Positions 5,893-6,294 of a DNA stretch of 6,294 nt are shown piece after piece (the stretch's first letter is position 1; the number at the start of each line of letters is the position of its first letter). The position numbers and the translations under genes are program-made. Source of the stretch: JANOYJ01 sp031373225 (GTDB lineage Bacteria; Pseudomonadota; Alphaproteobacteria; Rhizobiales; Rhizobiaceae); contig JANMMM010000296.1 in NCBI GenBank assembly GCA_031373225.1, forward strand, positions 1-6,294, given 5' to 3'. The notes under the pieces were generated by a model. The model made no database searches, was not told the origin of the DNA, and saw only the letters and a list, made by a program, of their open reading frames with translations.

Positions 5893-6294
5893 ATGATCCG
5901 AGTGTTTACCCTTGAAGGCGATCATCTTTCGCTGCAAACGATCAGCGACAGCGATCCTTTGCCAGAGGGTGCGCTGTGGATTGATCTCCTTGAGCCCACC
6001 AAGCAGGACGACAAGCGCGTCGAGGCGCTGACCAAAGTCGCAATCCCGACGCGGGAGGATATGAAGGAAATCGAGGAATCGAGCCGGTTCTATATCGAAA
6101 ACGGCGCGCATTACATGACGACGCCCCTTCTTCACTCTGTGGACACGGACCATCCCGGCTTGCAGCCCATCACTTTCATTCTAAGTGGCAAACGGCTGAT
6201 CACGGTGCGCTATTGCCGGCCAAAATCGTTCCTGCTGTTCGAAAAATACGCCACCAAGCCTTCGAACGGTTTCGTGAACGAAGGCTGTGACGGA
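5893..6294 (+). CDS. CorA-type divalent metal transporter, N-terminal part
   Basis: The gene starts at the ATG at 5893 and runs off the window after 134 codons with no stop. CorA proteins are inner-membrane homopentameric channels carrying Mg2+ (also Co2+ or Ni2+); the N-terminal cytoplasmic domain senses the metal. The visible part is that domain: the WIDLLEPT at 29-36, the block IPTREDMKEIEESSRFY at 51-67, YMTTPLL at 74-80, and the strand pair FILSGKRLITVRYCRP at 95-110 are typical of the family. The two C-terminal membrane helices and the GMN selectivity motif would lie beyond the window, so I cannot confirm them. A GGAA (5883-5886) lies 6 nt before the ATG and is a weak ribosome-binding site. 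It follows the LysR gene by 77 bp in the same direction; no convincing terminator or promoter is seen in that gap, so read-through from the regulator is possible. It is probably unrelated to the dioxygenase pathway. Confidence 0.87.
   Translation, partial: MIRVFTLEGDHLSLQTISDSDPLPEGALWIDLLEPTKQDDKRVEALTKVAIPTREDMKEIEESSRFYIENGAHYMTTPLLHSVDTDHPGLQPITFILSGKRLITVRYCRPKSFLLFEKYATKPSNGFVNEGCDG

Noticed and set aside
5740..6153. A 137-codon open frame on the - strand over the end of the LysR gene and the start of corA
   Set aside because: The + strand frame from 5893 clearly encodes the CorA N-terminal domain, so the minus-strand frame is a shadow; its product is Arg-rich and has no family signature.
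1..6294. Mobile elements, CRISPR arrays, tRNA or rRNA genes, toxin-antitoxin pairs
   Set aside because: No transposase, integrase, spaced repeat array or tRNA-like fold was recognised, and genes fill nearly the whole window without remnants.

Overview
The window looks like chromosomal DNA from an alphaproteobacterium, probably of a rhizobial or related order. This rests on GC-rich coding sequence, strongly biased third codon positions, AT-richer intergenic gaps, and rhizobial-style versions of the L,D-transpeptidase, DUF3291, DUF853/YjgR, GcvA-type LysR and CorA families. No mobile element, CRISPR array, tRNA or rRNA is visible. The organism call is inference from family resemblance, not from a marker gene.

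Layout. (1) 1-216, +: the C-terminal end of an L,D-transpeptidase (YkuD domain). (2) 221-2299, -: a two-gene unit, a HerA-like/YjgR (DUF853) ATPase followed after 6 bp by a DUF3291 protein; the latter converges on the transpeptidase with a 4-bp gap. (3) 2300-2494: a divergent intergenic region with candidate promoters on both strands and a perfect 8-bp stem-loop in the presumed yjgR leader. (4) 2495-2848, +: a 117-aa protein of unknown function with an internal pseudo-repeat, closed by a GC-rich 10-bp palindrome shared with the convergent operon. (5) 2892-4786, -: a tightly coupled pair (ATGA overlap), a gamma-butyrobetaine-hydroxylase-like Fe(II)/2-oxoglutarate dioxygenase followed by a class II aldolase/adducin-family protein. 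(6) 4787-4930: a divergent control region. (7) 4931-5815, +: a GcvA-like LysR-type regulator. (8) 5893-6294, +: the N-terminal part of a CorA-type metal transporter that runs off the window.

The most interesting part is the dioxygenase/aldolase-like pair with its divergent LysR regulator. The dioxygenase keeps the metal and 2-oxoglutarate residues and keeps aromatic residues at all four positions of the trimethylammonium cage of human gamma-butyrobetaine hydroxylase, but it has lost two of the four structural zinc ligands. Its partner keeps the three metal-binding histidines of class II aldolases, but has Ala where FucA has the catalytic Glu73. Together they suggest a small, LysR-controlled pathway that hydroxylates a (possibly quaternary-ammonium) carboxylate and then processes the product by non-canonical metal chemistry. 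The substrate is unknown and the pathway is inference; the other genes look like ordinary housekeeping or poorly characterised genes.
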